Shown here piece by piece: positions 1-6,555 of a stretch of DNA of 15,879 nt. The notes under the pieces were generated by a model. It saw nothing but the letters and a program-made list of their open reading frames with translations, ran no database searches and was not told where the DNA came from. Location of the stretch: assembly GCA_964482845.1 (NCBI GenBank), contig CAYZZE010000052.1:1-15879 (forward strand). The letters are read 5' to 3'. The translations under genes were made by a program, and so were the position numbers. Source of the stretch: VGPI01 sp964482845. Lineage in GTDB: Bacteria > Cloacimonadota > Cloacimonadia > Cloacimonadales > Cloacimonadaceae. Position 1 is the first letter of the stretch; the number at the start of each line of letters is the position of its first letter.

Positions 1-59
1 CTATATGCTTGTATGACAATTGTTTATGACATCTGGGCAAACGTGCTGGGTGCCGAATA

Positions 60-94
60 AATCCGGTGCAACAACCGGATTAATCCGGTGTTGC
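60..94. repeat. Palindrome with two alternative hairpins
   Basis: The perfect 16-bp palindrome ACCGGATTAATCCGGT lies at 74-89. It is extended by GCAAC (68-72) pairing with GTTGC (90-94) around one bulged A (73). A further AATCCGGT at 60-67 can pair with ACCGGATT at 74-81 across a 6-nt loop, giving a mutually exclusive hairpin. It could be a protein-binding site or the remains of a structured element. No T-tract follows, so it is not a normal terminator. Confidence 0.6.
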
Positions 95-96
95 CG

Positions 97-112
97 ATTA
101 TTCAACGGTCTT
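97..112 (+). repeat. 16-bp direct repeat, left copy
   Basis: ATTATTCAACGGTCTT is repeated exactly at 329-344. The pair brackets the 115-304 repeat block. Degenerate versions of the same motif occur inside the block at 168-181 and in the right-end copy at 15793-15806. Confidence 0.8.
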
Positions 113-114
113 CT

Positions 115-235
115 AAGGATTATGCCTGTCAGATAGTCTGGATGCTCGTTGCGTTAACCACTCTGAGTTATCTAACAGTCTCAAGAAGGTTTTGATTCAA
201 GCGGAATAGTGCTCTCTCCTGAGTGCTCCCTGCTT
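115..235 (+). repeat. Interspersed repeat module shared with the right end
   Basis: This ~121-nt stretch aligns with 15741-15860 with one single-base gap and roughly 80% identity by eye. The best-conserved blocks are around GTCAGATA, TGGATGCTC, CTCTGAG, GTCTCAAGAAGG and AGCGGAATAGTGCT. In both places it leads straight into the palindromic core. No open frame is conserved between the two copies, so it looks non-coding. A comparable module is not clearly recognisable upstream of copy 2. Confidence 0.75.
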
Positions 236-304
236 CATAACCTTAGTATAACCTTACGGTCGTAAGGTTATACTAAGGTTATACTAAGGTTATCAAGCAA
301 GGAG
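226..304. repeat. Palindromic repeat element, copy 1
   Basis: The core (237-293) is 57 nt and identical to 6568-6624. It consists of two 22-nt complementary arms (237-258 and 261-282) around a central GT, followed by one extra 11-bp unit, so AAGGTTATACT is iterated ~2.7 times on the right and ~1.7 times on the left. The left arm can therefore pair with the inner or the outer right-hand units. In the outer register, flanks 226-235 and 295-304 also pair, with one mismatch. No T-tract follows. It resembles REP or BIME-type intergenic elements, but its family is not recognised. Confidence 0.85.
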
Positions 305-328
305 GATAGTGGTAAGTCAACTATCTGA

Positions 329-344
329 ATTATTCAACGGTCTT
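329..344 (+). repeat. 16-bp direct repeat, right copy
   Basis: Exact second copy of ATTATTCAACGGTCTT (first copy 97-112, 232 bp away). As a bracketing pair around a repeat element it could be a target-site duplication, or simply one more unit of a degenerate repeat family, because the motif also recurs inside the elements. Confidence 0.8.
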
Positions 345-405
345 TATTGTTTATCCAGTGGCATCATCAAAATGGCATGTTTCAGACCGGAAAATGGGGT
401 GAACT

Positions 406-432
406 AACAAAAAGGGGAGCAACGTGCTCCCC
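406..432 (-). terminator. Rho-independent terminator of the porin-pstS unit
   Basis: Read on the minus strand, GGGGAGCA and TGCTCCCC form a perfect 8-bp GC-rich stem around a 3-nt loop and are followed immediately by TTTTTG. It lies 28 bp past the pstS-like stop codon and is the clearest terminator in the window. Confidence 0.93.
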
Positions 433-459
433 TGTGATGTCAAACCGACTCTCCATAAT

Positions 460-1269
460 TTAGTCGAGGGTGATGAAACCCTGATTTTTGACGATTGACT
501 GTCCTTCGGCTCCTTGCATAAAGCTCAGAAAGCGGGCGCTTTCGCCGGTGGCCTTGCCATTGGTGTACATATAGAGTTTGCGTGATACCGGGTAACTGCC
601 ATTCTTGATAGTTGCCTCGGTGGGTCTGATGTTATCGACGGGAACGATGTTGATGGCGTCACTGACATATCCGAGCCCAACGTATCCGATGGCTCCGGGA
701 GTGGTGGTCACGGTGGTCACGATGGCATTGTTGGATGCCAGCATTTGGGCTGAACCGCTAACCTTAGCGCCTTTGAGAACTTTGTCGTTGAACACTTCAA
801 ACGTTCCGGAGGCAACGTCCCGGGAGATGATCACGATCGGCAGATTGGTCCCGCCGAGTTGGTTCCAATTGGTGATCTTGCCGGTGTAGATGTCGCGCAC
901 CTGTGCCAGGGAGATATTTTTCAATCTATTTGATTTGTGGGTGATGAAGGCGATGCCGTCGTTGGCAATAACGTAGGCGGTGGGATTGATGCCCTTGGAT
1001 TTGCAGGCGGATATTTCTTTGGACTTCATCGGGCGTGAGGACATGGCGATTTGGACGGTTCCATTCTGCAAAGCAGCGATGCCCACTCCCGATCCGCCGC
1101 CGCGGACGGAAACATTGACGGTCGGGTATTTGTCCATGTATGCCTCAGCGCCGGCTTGGGCGACCGGAAGAACGGTGGTCGAGCCAGCTATGGTCAATTG
1201 GTTTCTCTGAGCCGTCAGAGCAACGGCAAAAAGGGCGGTGATCAGGCAGATCAAGGTAATCTTTTTCAT
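460..1269 (-). CDS. pstS: PstS-like periplasmic phosphate-binding protein
   Basis: The 269-residue protein is a substrate-binding protein of the PstS family, which captures phosphate in the periplasm for a PstCAB ABC importer. Residues 1-20 are a signal peptide (KK, hydrophobic core, ALTA before Q21). There is no lipobox cysteine, so it is probably soluble. Ligand-loop motifs are visible in family order: AGSTTV (28-33), GGGSG (57-61), SSRP (77-80), SRDVASGTF (149-157) and PGAIGYVG (191-198). The length is normal for the short PstS type. The ATG at 1267-1269 is preceded by GGAGAA at 1275-1280. It lies 14 bp after the porin gene, so the two are likely co-transcribed, and a strong terminator follows. 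No pstC, pstA, pstB or phoU is in the window. Binding of phosphate rather than another oxyanion is inferred from the family. Confidence 0.92.
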   Translation of the reverse strand: MKKITLICLITALFAVALTAQRNQLTIAGSTTVLPVAQAGAEAYMDKYPTVNVSVRGGGSGVGIAALQNGTVQIAMSSRPMKSKEISACKSKGINPTAYVIANDGIAFITHKSNRLKNISLAQVRDIYTGKITNWNQLGGTNLPIVIISRDVASGTFEVFNDKVLKGAKVSGSAQMLASNNAIVTTVTTTPGAIGYVGLGYVSDAINIVPVDNIRPTEATIKNGSYPVSRKLYMYTNGKATGESARFLSFMQGAEGQSIVKNQGFITLD

Positions 1270-1283
1270 GGTTATTCTCCGAT

Positions 1284-2411
1284 TTATTTTATGGTCGCTG
1301 AAAAGCGGTATTTGAGTTGCAGCATTACTTGATTGATGTCTTTCATCTGGTTGGCATAGCTGGCTGCTGATTTGTCTTCATCATAGGTGCGGTTGGTGAG
1401 GTTGAGTTGGAGTTGCATTCGCGGATTAGCGCTGGCATCATGTACAAAGGTATAATTCACACCCCCGATTATATCGGTTCTAAGGTATTTGTCCGCAGCG
1501 TTGTCGGTCTGATCCCAACGGTCATATCTGCCGATGACCTGGATATCGGTGCCGGTCAGTTTGTATAAGGACACGATGGGCATGATCATCAAACCGGTGG
1601 CAGTGTAATCCTTGCTGAAATGATTGGCATGATGCTTGACGTCCTTGGAAAGGAATTCTGCCCAGAGATCCAACGGTCCGAAAGCAAAACGGGCTACCCC
1701 AGCCATCAGGTTCTGTTGCTGGTACTTGTCGTTGATGCTGTTGTCTGTCAGTTTCTTTTCTCGTTCTACCGTGTTATGCATATAGGAGCCACCGACGGTG
1801 ATTCCGGCGATCGGGGTCAACCGGAGATTTGCCAGATAGGCAAAATCGGTATTGTCTTTCAGATTCCTTCCGAATACCTTGTAGCCTTCGCCGTTGTAGA
1901 TACCAAAGGCATACTCGCCCCAACCATCGGGCAGGAAGCCATTGGCAGTGAGACCAAAATCCGCAGAACTGGATATCTTGTATTCACCTACCGGGGATTT
2001 TCCGATTAGAGTGTAGTTCCAGTCATAGATCGTGCCAAAAAAGACCTTCTGCAGACCAGCGGTGATAGTCAGATCGGGAATCGGAGTGATGTCGTTGAAA
2101 TCCACAAAGCCATACTTGAGTTTGAGACCAGCTCCATCCGAGAATCCAGCCATATCGGTGGAAAACATATCAACCGTGAAACGCGTGGACGTGCTCTCGC
2201 TAAACTTTGTGCGGATATCCAGATAGCCGCGTTCGAGAGCAAAGTAATTCTTCCTTAGGACATTTGAACTGTCAGCCGTGGACTTGCCGGTCTCATAAGT
2301 CCAGCGATTCCACAATTCACCGCCCACTCGTGTCTCTTGGGCCGTGTTAGAAACGGGAAAAGCGACCATCAGGGTCACTATCATAGCCAATATCCATTTT
2401 CCGGATGTCAT
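1284..2411 (-). CDS. Outer-membrane porin, phosphate-selective (OprO/OprP-like)
   Basis: The 375-residue protein has an N-terminal signal peptide (about 1-24, SNTA before QET) and then a body of short alternating, aromatic-rich strands typical of an outer-membrane beta-barrel, such as LKYGFVDFND, WGEYAFGIYNGEGY, LQVIGRYDRWD-like and GGVNYTFVHD segments. The last strand, near VMLQLKYRFSATIK, has its final aromatic residue four residues before the end rather than terminal. Size and strand pattern fit the phosphate-selective porin O/P group, and the pstS-like gene immediately downstream supports a role in phosphate uptake. Substrate choice is inferred from that context, because individual binding residues cannot be assigned. 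The start ATG (2409-2411) has AGGAGT a few bases upstream, so this is the first gene of the two-gene unit. Confidence 0.8.
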   Translation of the reverse strand: MTSGKWILAMIVTLMVAFPVSNTAQETRVGGELWNRWTYETGKSTADSSNVLRKNYFALERGYLDIRTKFSESTSTRFTVDMFSTDMAGFSDGAGLKLKYGFVDFNDITPIPDLTITAGLQKVFFGTIYDWNYTLIGKSPVGEYKISSSADFGLTANGFLPDGWGEYAFGIYNGEGYKVFGRNLKDNTDFAYLANLRLTPIAGITVGGSYMHNTVEREKKLTDNSINDKYQQQNLMAGVARFAFGPLDLWAEFLSKDVKHHANHFSKDYTATGLMIMPIVSLYKLTGTDIQVIGRYDRWDQTDNAADKYLRTDIIGGVNYTFVHDASANPRMQLQLNLTNRTYDEDKSAASYANQMKDINQVMLQLKYRFSATIK

Positions 2412-2701
2412 AAGATACTCCTTATCACGTAAAAGATTTTCTGCTTGATAATACGGTTGATTTGTTATGATTTTATGTGCTTTGAGTTAATTATGTTTAA
2501 CATTGATGTCGCGGACGGGCTAACGATCACTCCGGCAACAGTATTGGCGCACCATACTGGTGTTTTGTCCAACCTGATGCTATAACGGGCGCTGAAGTGG
2601 GATCTGTTTTTTTTATTGACACGAAAGCTGTGACCGGTAGGGGTGATCCGGTGGTCCCGTTATGCCATTTACCAACGATAATAACAGCGAGGAGATTAAT
2701 A
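2412..2701. other. Divergent intergenic region, porin versus kinase
   Basis: This 290-bp region separates the minus-strand porin-pstS unit from the plus-strand kinase, so it should hold promoters in both directions. On the porin side it is AT-rich, with TTAAAC and TTAACT ten bases apart on the minus strand (around 2485-2500). That weakly recalls PhoP-type direct repeats, but the spacing is not right for a firm call. A plus-strand TTGACA is described separately. No small gene is supported. Confidence 0.5.
2616..2643 (+). promoter_or_regulatory. Possible promoter of the kinase gene
   Basis: A consensus TTGACA (2616-2621) follows a T-run and is separated by 16 bp from TAGGGG (2638-2643), which is a poor match to a sigma70 -10 box. 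The same unusual pair, TTGACA then TACGGGTG, precedes the secreted-protein gene at 10682-10710. The call rests on that resemblance and on position. Confidence 0.3.
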
Positions 2702-3811
2702 ATGGACGATGTAACTCGCCGGATCAATTTCTTTGAGGGTTTGACCGAAGAAGTGGTTGATGCTTTTACTCGTGACCTTCACCGCATCCGCATTCCACGA
2801 GGAGAATCGATCATTGCCGAACATACTCGCGGGGATAATCTGTTTCTCATCTGCCGTGGCAAGATCGAAATCAGTAAAGTCCTGGATAGCAGCGAAACAC
2901 CTTATGCCCGACTATCCATTCTTGAACCGGGCGATTTCTTTGGTGAAATGTCCATAATTGACGATCAACCGCGTTCAGCCAATGCCTTAGCGCTGGAAGA
3001 TGTCGAATTGCTCGTGATCGACAGAGAATCATTTACTGATCTGGTATTTGCCAATCCGATCGTAATGTTCAATCTGATCCGCACAATGTCCTACCGGCTG
3101 AGAGATACCAATACCAAATTCATCGGACTGATGAACGAGATGATCAGCAAAAATCGGCTGATGGCGATCGGGATGGCTGCCAGCAAGATCATCCACGATA
3201 TCAAGACGCCGCTTACCGTGATCGTTCTGACCGCACAGATACTGGAAAACCTCTTTCCAAACAGCAGAGAATTTACCGAAAGTATCATCAAACAGACCAA
3301 GATGATCGATCAGATGGTGCGCGAGATCCTTGATTTTGCCAAAGGGCAGGAATCGCCGCCGATCGTTCAAAAAGTGGATGTGGAACACTTGCTGCAGGAG
3401 ATCAAGGAGACCTATGGCCACACCCTCAAAGGCAGAAACATTGTACTTAAGATCAACAATCAAGTGCGGGAATCAGTGCACTTTGACGAAAACAAGATCC
3501 GCCGCGTGATACTCAACCTCCTAAAGAATGCCTCCGAAGCAATTACCGATGAGGGCTTGATTCAAATCAATGCCACGCTCCAAGCCGGATGGTTACAGAT
3601 CAGCGTGGTGGATGATGGGCCAGGGATACCGGATCATATCACAGACCGCCTATTTGAACCATTCGTGACTGATGGTAAGGCACACGGCACCGGATTGGGA
3701 CTGGCGATCTGCAGAAAGATCGTTAATGAACACCGCGGGCGCTTGGAGTATCTGCCGAATGCACCAAGGGGCGCTCGTTTTGATATCCGGATCCCCCAGT
3801 TTAATCATTGA
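2702..3811 (+). CDS. Soluble cNMP-domain sensor histidine kinase
   Basis: The 369-residue protein combines an N-terminal cyclic-nucleotide-binding (CRP-like) domain (about 8-130) with a histidine-kinase core. The ligand cassette is well preserved: GDFFGEMSIIDDQPRSANA (77-95) has the GE and RSA that contact the nucleotide in CRP-type domains. The H-box is IIHDIKTPLT with H165 as predicted phospho-acceptor. The N-box is around N272-N276 (LNLLKNASEA), the G1 box is DDGPGIP (304-310) and the G2 box GTGLGL (329-334). There is no membrane segment, so it senses a cytoplasmic signal. The start chosen is ATG 2702, which has AGGAGA seven bases upstream. The frame stays open upstream to 2597, but that extension adds non-domain sequence and lacks a ribosome site. 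No response regulator is adjacent, so its partner is unknown. Confidence 0.88.
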   Translation: MDDVTRRINFFEGLTEEVVDAFTRDLHRIRIPRGESIIAEHTRGDNLFLICRGKIEISKVLDSSETPYARLSILEPGDFFGEMSIIDDQPRSANALALEDVELLVIDRESFTDLVFANPIVMFNLIRTMSYRLRDTNTKFIGLMNEMISKNRLMAIGMAASKIIHDIKTPLTVIVLTAQILENLFPNSREFTESIIKQTKMIDQMVREILDFAKGQESPPIVQKVDVEHLLQEIKETYGHTLKGRNIVLKINNQVRESVHFDENKIRRVILNLLKNASEAITDEGLIQINATLQAGWLQISVVDDGPGIPDHITDRLFEPFVTDGKAHGTGLGLAICRKIVNEHRGRLEYLPNAPRGARFDIRIPQFNH

Positions 3812-3884
3812 TCACGCAAAATTTCTTGCCAAATTACCCGTTGCCATTTTCGTGGCGCGAAATCAAGATCAGGGACGGTTCAAA

Positions 3885-4076
3885 ATGTCAAGAATATGTG
3901 ATATATGTGGAAAAGGAGCGCAGTTCGGTAATCACCGAAGCCACGCAATGAACGCCGCCAAGCGTCGGTTTTTCCCCAATCTGCACGAAATGCGCGCCGA
4001 GTATAAGGGCGTTATCAAAAAATACAAGGTCTGCAGTTCCTGCCTCAAAGCGGATAAAATCAAGAAAGTGAATTAA
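3885..4076 (+). CDS. rpmB: 50S ribosomal protein L28
   Basis: The 63-residue protein begins MSRICDICGKG and carries the L28 signature of G-N-x-R-S-H-A-M (15-22) followed by the basic KRRFFPNL segment. It is the zinc-binding form: cysteine pairs C5-x2-C8 and C50-x2-C53 form an intact zinc ribbon, suggesting growth without strong zinc limitation or an ancestral C+ form. Length is normal for L28. The frame is open far upstream, overlapping the kinase gene, but L28 proteins start at this methionine. The ribosome site is weak (GGGA about ten bases upstream). The gene is monocistronic by appearance, since a terminator follows 22 bp after the stop. Confidence 0.95.
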   Translation: MSRICDICGKGAQFGNHRSHAMNAAKRRFFPNLHEMRAEYKGVIKKYKVCSSCLKADKIKKVN

Positions 4077-4097
4077 CTGCTTTCGTCTTTTGCTTAT

Positions 4098-4139
4098 ACC
4101 TTCAGGATGTGCCGTAGCGGTGTGTTTTGAAGGTTTTTT
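4098..4139 (+). terminator. Rho-independent terminator of rpmB
   Basis: ACCTTCA (4098-4104) pairs with TGAAGGT (4128-4134), and T4134-T4139 forms the T-tract. The 23-nt loop contains a small nested CCG-TAG-CGG hairpin. Position just after rpmB and the T-run make this a convincing terminator. Confidence 0.85.
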
Positions 4140-4159
4140 ATTAGCGGGGACGATTGCGT

Positions 4160-4187
4160 TTGCCCGGCAGTGCTAATCGCATACTAT
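4160..4187 (+). promoter_or_regulatory. Possible promoter for dgt-hydE
   Basis: TTGCCC (4160-4165), 16-bp spacer and TACTAT (4182-4187) form a reasonable sigma70-like promoter 31 bp before the dgt start and just after the rpmB terminator, where a new promoter is expected. No operator-like symmetry is obvious nearby. Confidence 0.4.
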
Positions 4188-4217
4188 TTCAGATAGAATC
4201 TTAATAGAAGGTGATTT

Positions 4218-5369
4218 ATGAAAGAGAATAAAGAAGACGTCCTGCGCCAGATCCGCAGTACATACCAGAACAGATTATCGCCGCGAGCCTGTGCCGATTC
4301 ATGTGCCTGGCGGCTCACACCGGACGATACAGACGATCTCCGCTCCCATTTTGGTGTTGACCGAGACCGCATTCTATACAGTGGAGCTTACCGCCGTTAT
4401 CATGGCAAGACGCAGGTCTTTTCCTTCACCAATCTCATTGATGAAGAAATGACCAACCGCAATCTCCACATTGCATATGTATCCCAGATCTCCCGCACCA
4501 TCGGCAAACACCTCGGACTCAATACAGAACTTATCGAAGCCATTGCCTTGGGACATGATCTGGGGCATGCACCATTTGGTCACGACGGCGAAAACGCCCT
4601 CAGCAAATGTTGCCGGGATCACGGTATTGGCATGTTTCATCACAATATCGAGAGTTTACACATCGTGGACTACATCTCCCGCAAGGGCAGGGGACTGAAT
4701 CTCACTTTCCAAGTCCGTGACGGCATCATCTCTCATGACGGCGAAGTGCACAATACAATTCTGGAACCTGACAACGCCAAGACCGAAGCTGATATCCAGG
4801 ACTATATCACTCGCAAAAAAGCCGGCGAAAGCGTATCCTGGATGCCTGCCACGCTTGAGGGCTGCGTTGTCCGCATCACGGATACCATCGCATACATCGG
4901 ACAAGACATCGAGGACGCCATCCGCTACAACATCCTTGCCCGCGAGGAACTGCCCAGTGGGGTGACCGATTATCTCGGCAGCCACAATAACCAGATCATT
5001 GACAAACTGGTCAAAAGCGTGATCATCAATAGTTTTGATCAGGACTGGATCGCCTTTGACGAGGAAACCTCACATTACCTGCTGGAACTCAAGAAATTCA
5101 ATTACCGCCGCATCTACACCGATGAGAACGTCAAACAATCCAATGCCATTATTTACCGCACGATGGGGATCCTCTTTGAAAAATACCTTGAGGACATCAA
5201 GGCCAACCATACCGAATCCAAGGTCTTCAAGCACTTCCTCAATCACAAACACTCCTCCTACCGCGATCGCTTCCAACCTGCCGAGCAGGTGCGTGACTTT
5301 ATCGCCACCATGACCGACCGCTACTACAACGAAGAGATCAAGGACTATCTCCTTCCCTGGAAGTGGTGA
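4218..5369 (+). CDS. dgt: dGTPase-family HD phosphohydrolase
   Basis: The 383-residue protein belongs to the deoxynucleoside triphosphate triphosphohydrolases, cytosolic HD-domain enzymes that split dNTPs into nucleoside and triphosphate. The N-terminal RRYHGKTQVF (59-68) matches the conserved R-x-x-x-KTQVF segment. Metal ligands of the HD fold are H84, H113-D114 (in GHDLGHAPFGHDGE, 112-125) and D222 (RITDTIAYIGQDIED). The stretch before H84 reads NRNLH-IAYV rather than the usual R-x-R-L-T-H-x-x-E-V, so it lies off the best-studied subgroup, and dGTP specificity cannot be assumed. The start has GAAGGTGA upstream. hydE begins four bases after its stop, implying co-transcription. Members of the family help keep dNTP pools balanced and in some bacteria limit phage; neither role is shown here. 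Confidence 0.85.
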   Translation: MKENKEDVLRQIRSTYQNRLSPRACADSCAWRLTPDDTDDLRSHFGVDRDRILYSGAYRRYHGKTQVFSFTNLIDEEMTNRNLHIAYVSQISRTIGKHLGLNTELIEAIALGHDLGHAPFGHDGENALSKCCRDHGIGMFHHNIESLHIVDYISRKGRGLNLTFQVRDGIISHDGEVHNTILEPDNAKTEADIQDYITRKKAGESVSWMPATLEGCVVRITDTIAYIGQDIEDAIRYNILAREELPSGVTDYLGSHNNQIIDKLVKSVIINSFDQDWIAFDEETSHYLLELKKFNYRRIYTDENVKQSNAIIYRTMGILFEKYLEDIKANHTESKVFKHFLNHKHSSYRDRFQPAEQVRDFIATMTDRYYNEEIKDYLLPWKW

Positions 5370-5373
5370 GCCG

Positions 5374-6423
5374 ATGATCAGACCGGAAAAAAGCGAGATC
5401 ATCCGCCTGCTCTCCCTGACCGCCAAAGAAGGGATCGAAGCGTTACACCGCCGTGCATACGAGATCAAAACCGCCAAAATCGGCAGGGTCGTCCATTTCC
5501 GCGGTATCGTCGAGGTCAGCAATATCTGCGTAAAAAACTGCTATTATTGTGGGATCCGGAGGGACAACACCAATGTCCAACGCTATCTGATGCAACGCGA
5601 TGAGATCATCGATGCCTGCCTCTGGGCTTATGAGCAGGGCTATGGCTCGGTCGTCCTCCAATCCGGCGAAAGACAGGACGATACCTTCACCGAATTTATC
5701 ACCGGTATCCTGAATGAAGTAAGGCAACGCAGCGGCGGTGAACTCGGCTTCACGCTTTCACTGGGAGAACAGACCCGTCAGACCTATGACCGATGGTTTG
5801 AGGCGGGCGCACATCGGTATCTCCTGCGCATTGAGACCTCCAATTTCGATCTTTACCGCAAACTCCACCCCGCCGACCATGACTTTCAAGCCCGTTTGGA
5901 CTGTCTCAGCACGCTCAAAGAGATCGGTTACCAGACCGGCACCGGTGTTATGATCGGCTTGCCTCATCAGGATCTCAGCCATCTGGCCGATGACGTCCTT
6001 TTCTTTATCGACCAGGATGTGGACATGATCGGCATGGGACCTTACATTCCGCACCAAGAAACCCCTTTTGCCAATGCCATCCCGGATTTCGATGTGGACG
6101 CCGCCCTCGAGTTGGCACTCAAAATGATCGCCGTCTGCCGGATCTTCATGCCCGATATCAATATCGCATCAACGACCGCCCTGCAGGCACTTAATCCCAC
6201 CGGACGCGAAATGGGACTGCTGGCCGGTGCCAATATCATCATGCCCAATATCACCGACGTCAAATACCGTAGCGCATATCAACTTTATGATGGCAAGCCT
6301 TGTCTTGACGAAAACGCCTCACTCTGCCGCAATTGCCTCGAAAAACGCATCTCTGCCATCGGCGAAACCATCGGTTACCGGCAATGGGGAGATTCAAGAC
6401 ACTTTGCCGCAAGAAACACGTAA
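5374..6423 (+). CDS. hydE: [FeFe]-hydrogenase maturase HydE (radical SAM)
   Basis: The 349-residue radical SAM protein matches HydE, which acts with HydF and HydG to build the di-iron subcluster of the H-cluster of [FeFe] hydrogenase. The radical SAM motif is C52-x3-C56-x2-C59 within NICVKNCYYCGIRRDN. HydE-typical segments follow: VVLQSGE (93-99), GVMIGLPHQD (191-200), MIGMGPYIPH (218-227), ASTTALQALNP (265-275) and the tail with YQLYDGKPC. C310-x7-C318-x2-C321 reproduces the spacing of the second, non-essential cluster site of Thermotoga maritima HydE. Length is normal. The start lies four bases after dgt, with GGTGAG overlapping the dgt stop as ribosome site. HydF, HydG and a hydrogenase are absent from the window. 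It implies an H2-producing or H2-oxidising anaerobe. Confidence 0.93.
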   Translation: MIRPEKSEIIRLLSLTAKEGIEALHRRAYEIKTAKIGRVVHFRGIVEVSNICVKNCYYCGIRRDNTNVQRYLMQRDEIIDACLWAYEQGYGSVVLQSGERQDDTFTEFITGILNEVRQRSGGELGFTLSLGEQTRQTYDRWFEAGAHRYLLRIETSNFDLYRKLHPADHDFQARLDCLSTLKEIGYQTGTGVMIGLPHQDLSHLADDVLFFIDQDVDMIGMGPYIPHQETPFANAIPDFDVDAALELALKMIAVCRIFMPDINIASTTALQALNPTGREMGLLAGANIIMPNITDVKYRSAYQLYDGKPCLDENASLCRNCLEKRISAIGETIGYRQWGDSRHFAARNT

Positions 6424-6555
6424 ATCCATCGATCTGAACTGATTACGCACAAGTCACCATGCTGGTTCGCGCGCCGGTCTGAGCGGAGGTGCATCTGTGA
6501 TTCGTGATCCGATAGCCGTCTCCACCCAGAAACAGCCCGATCCGCTATCCTGCTT

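Larger units (their letters stand above)
1..405. other. Gene-free left end holding repeats
   Basis: No convincing coding frame is visible on either strand. The stretch contains a palindrome at 60-94, two copies of a 16-bp direct repeat (97-112 and 329-344), a ~121-nt module (115-235) that recurs near the right end of the window, and palindromic repeat copy 1 (226-304). Positions 345-405 hold nothing recognised. The adjoining pstS-like gene points towards this region and is closed off by a terminator at 406-432, so the stretch is probably not transcribed from that operon. Confidence 0.7.

Noticed and set aside
237..293. Tandem 11-bp units resembling a small CRISPR or iteron array
   Set aside because: The units are contiguous without spacers, too few, and arranged as a palindrome. 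No cas or replication-initiator gene is present.
2480..2505. PhoP/PhoB box before the porin gene
   Set aside because: TTAAAC and TTAACT are spaced ten rather than eleven bases and only two half-sites exist, which is too weak to annotate as a site.
2597..2701. Upstream extension of the histidine kinase
   Set aside because: The extra 35 residues match no domain, and the ATG at 2702 has an ideal ribosome site.
3672..3884. Upstream extension of the L28 frame into the kinase gene
   Set aside because: It is simply the kinase region read in another frame. L28 proteins begin at the MSRICDICGK methionine.
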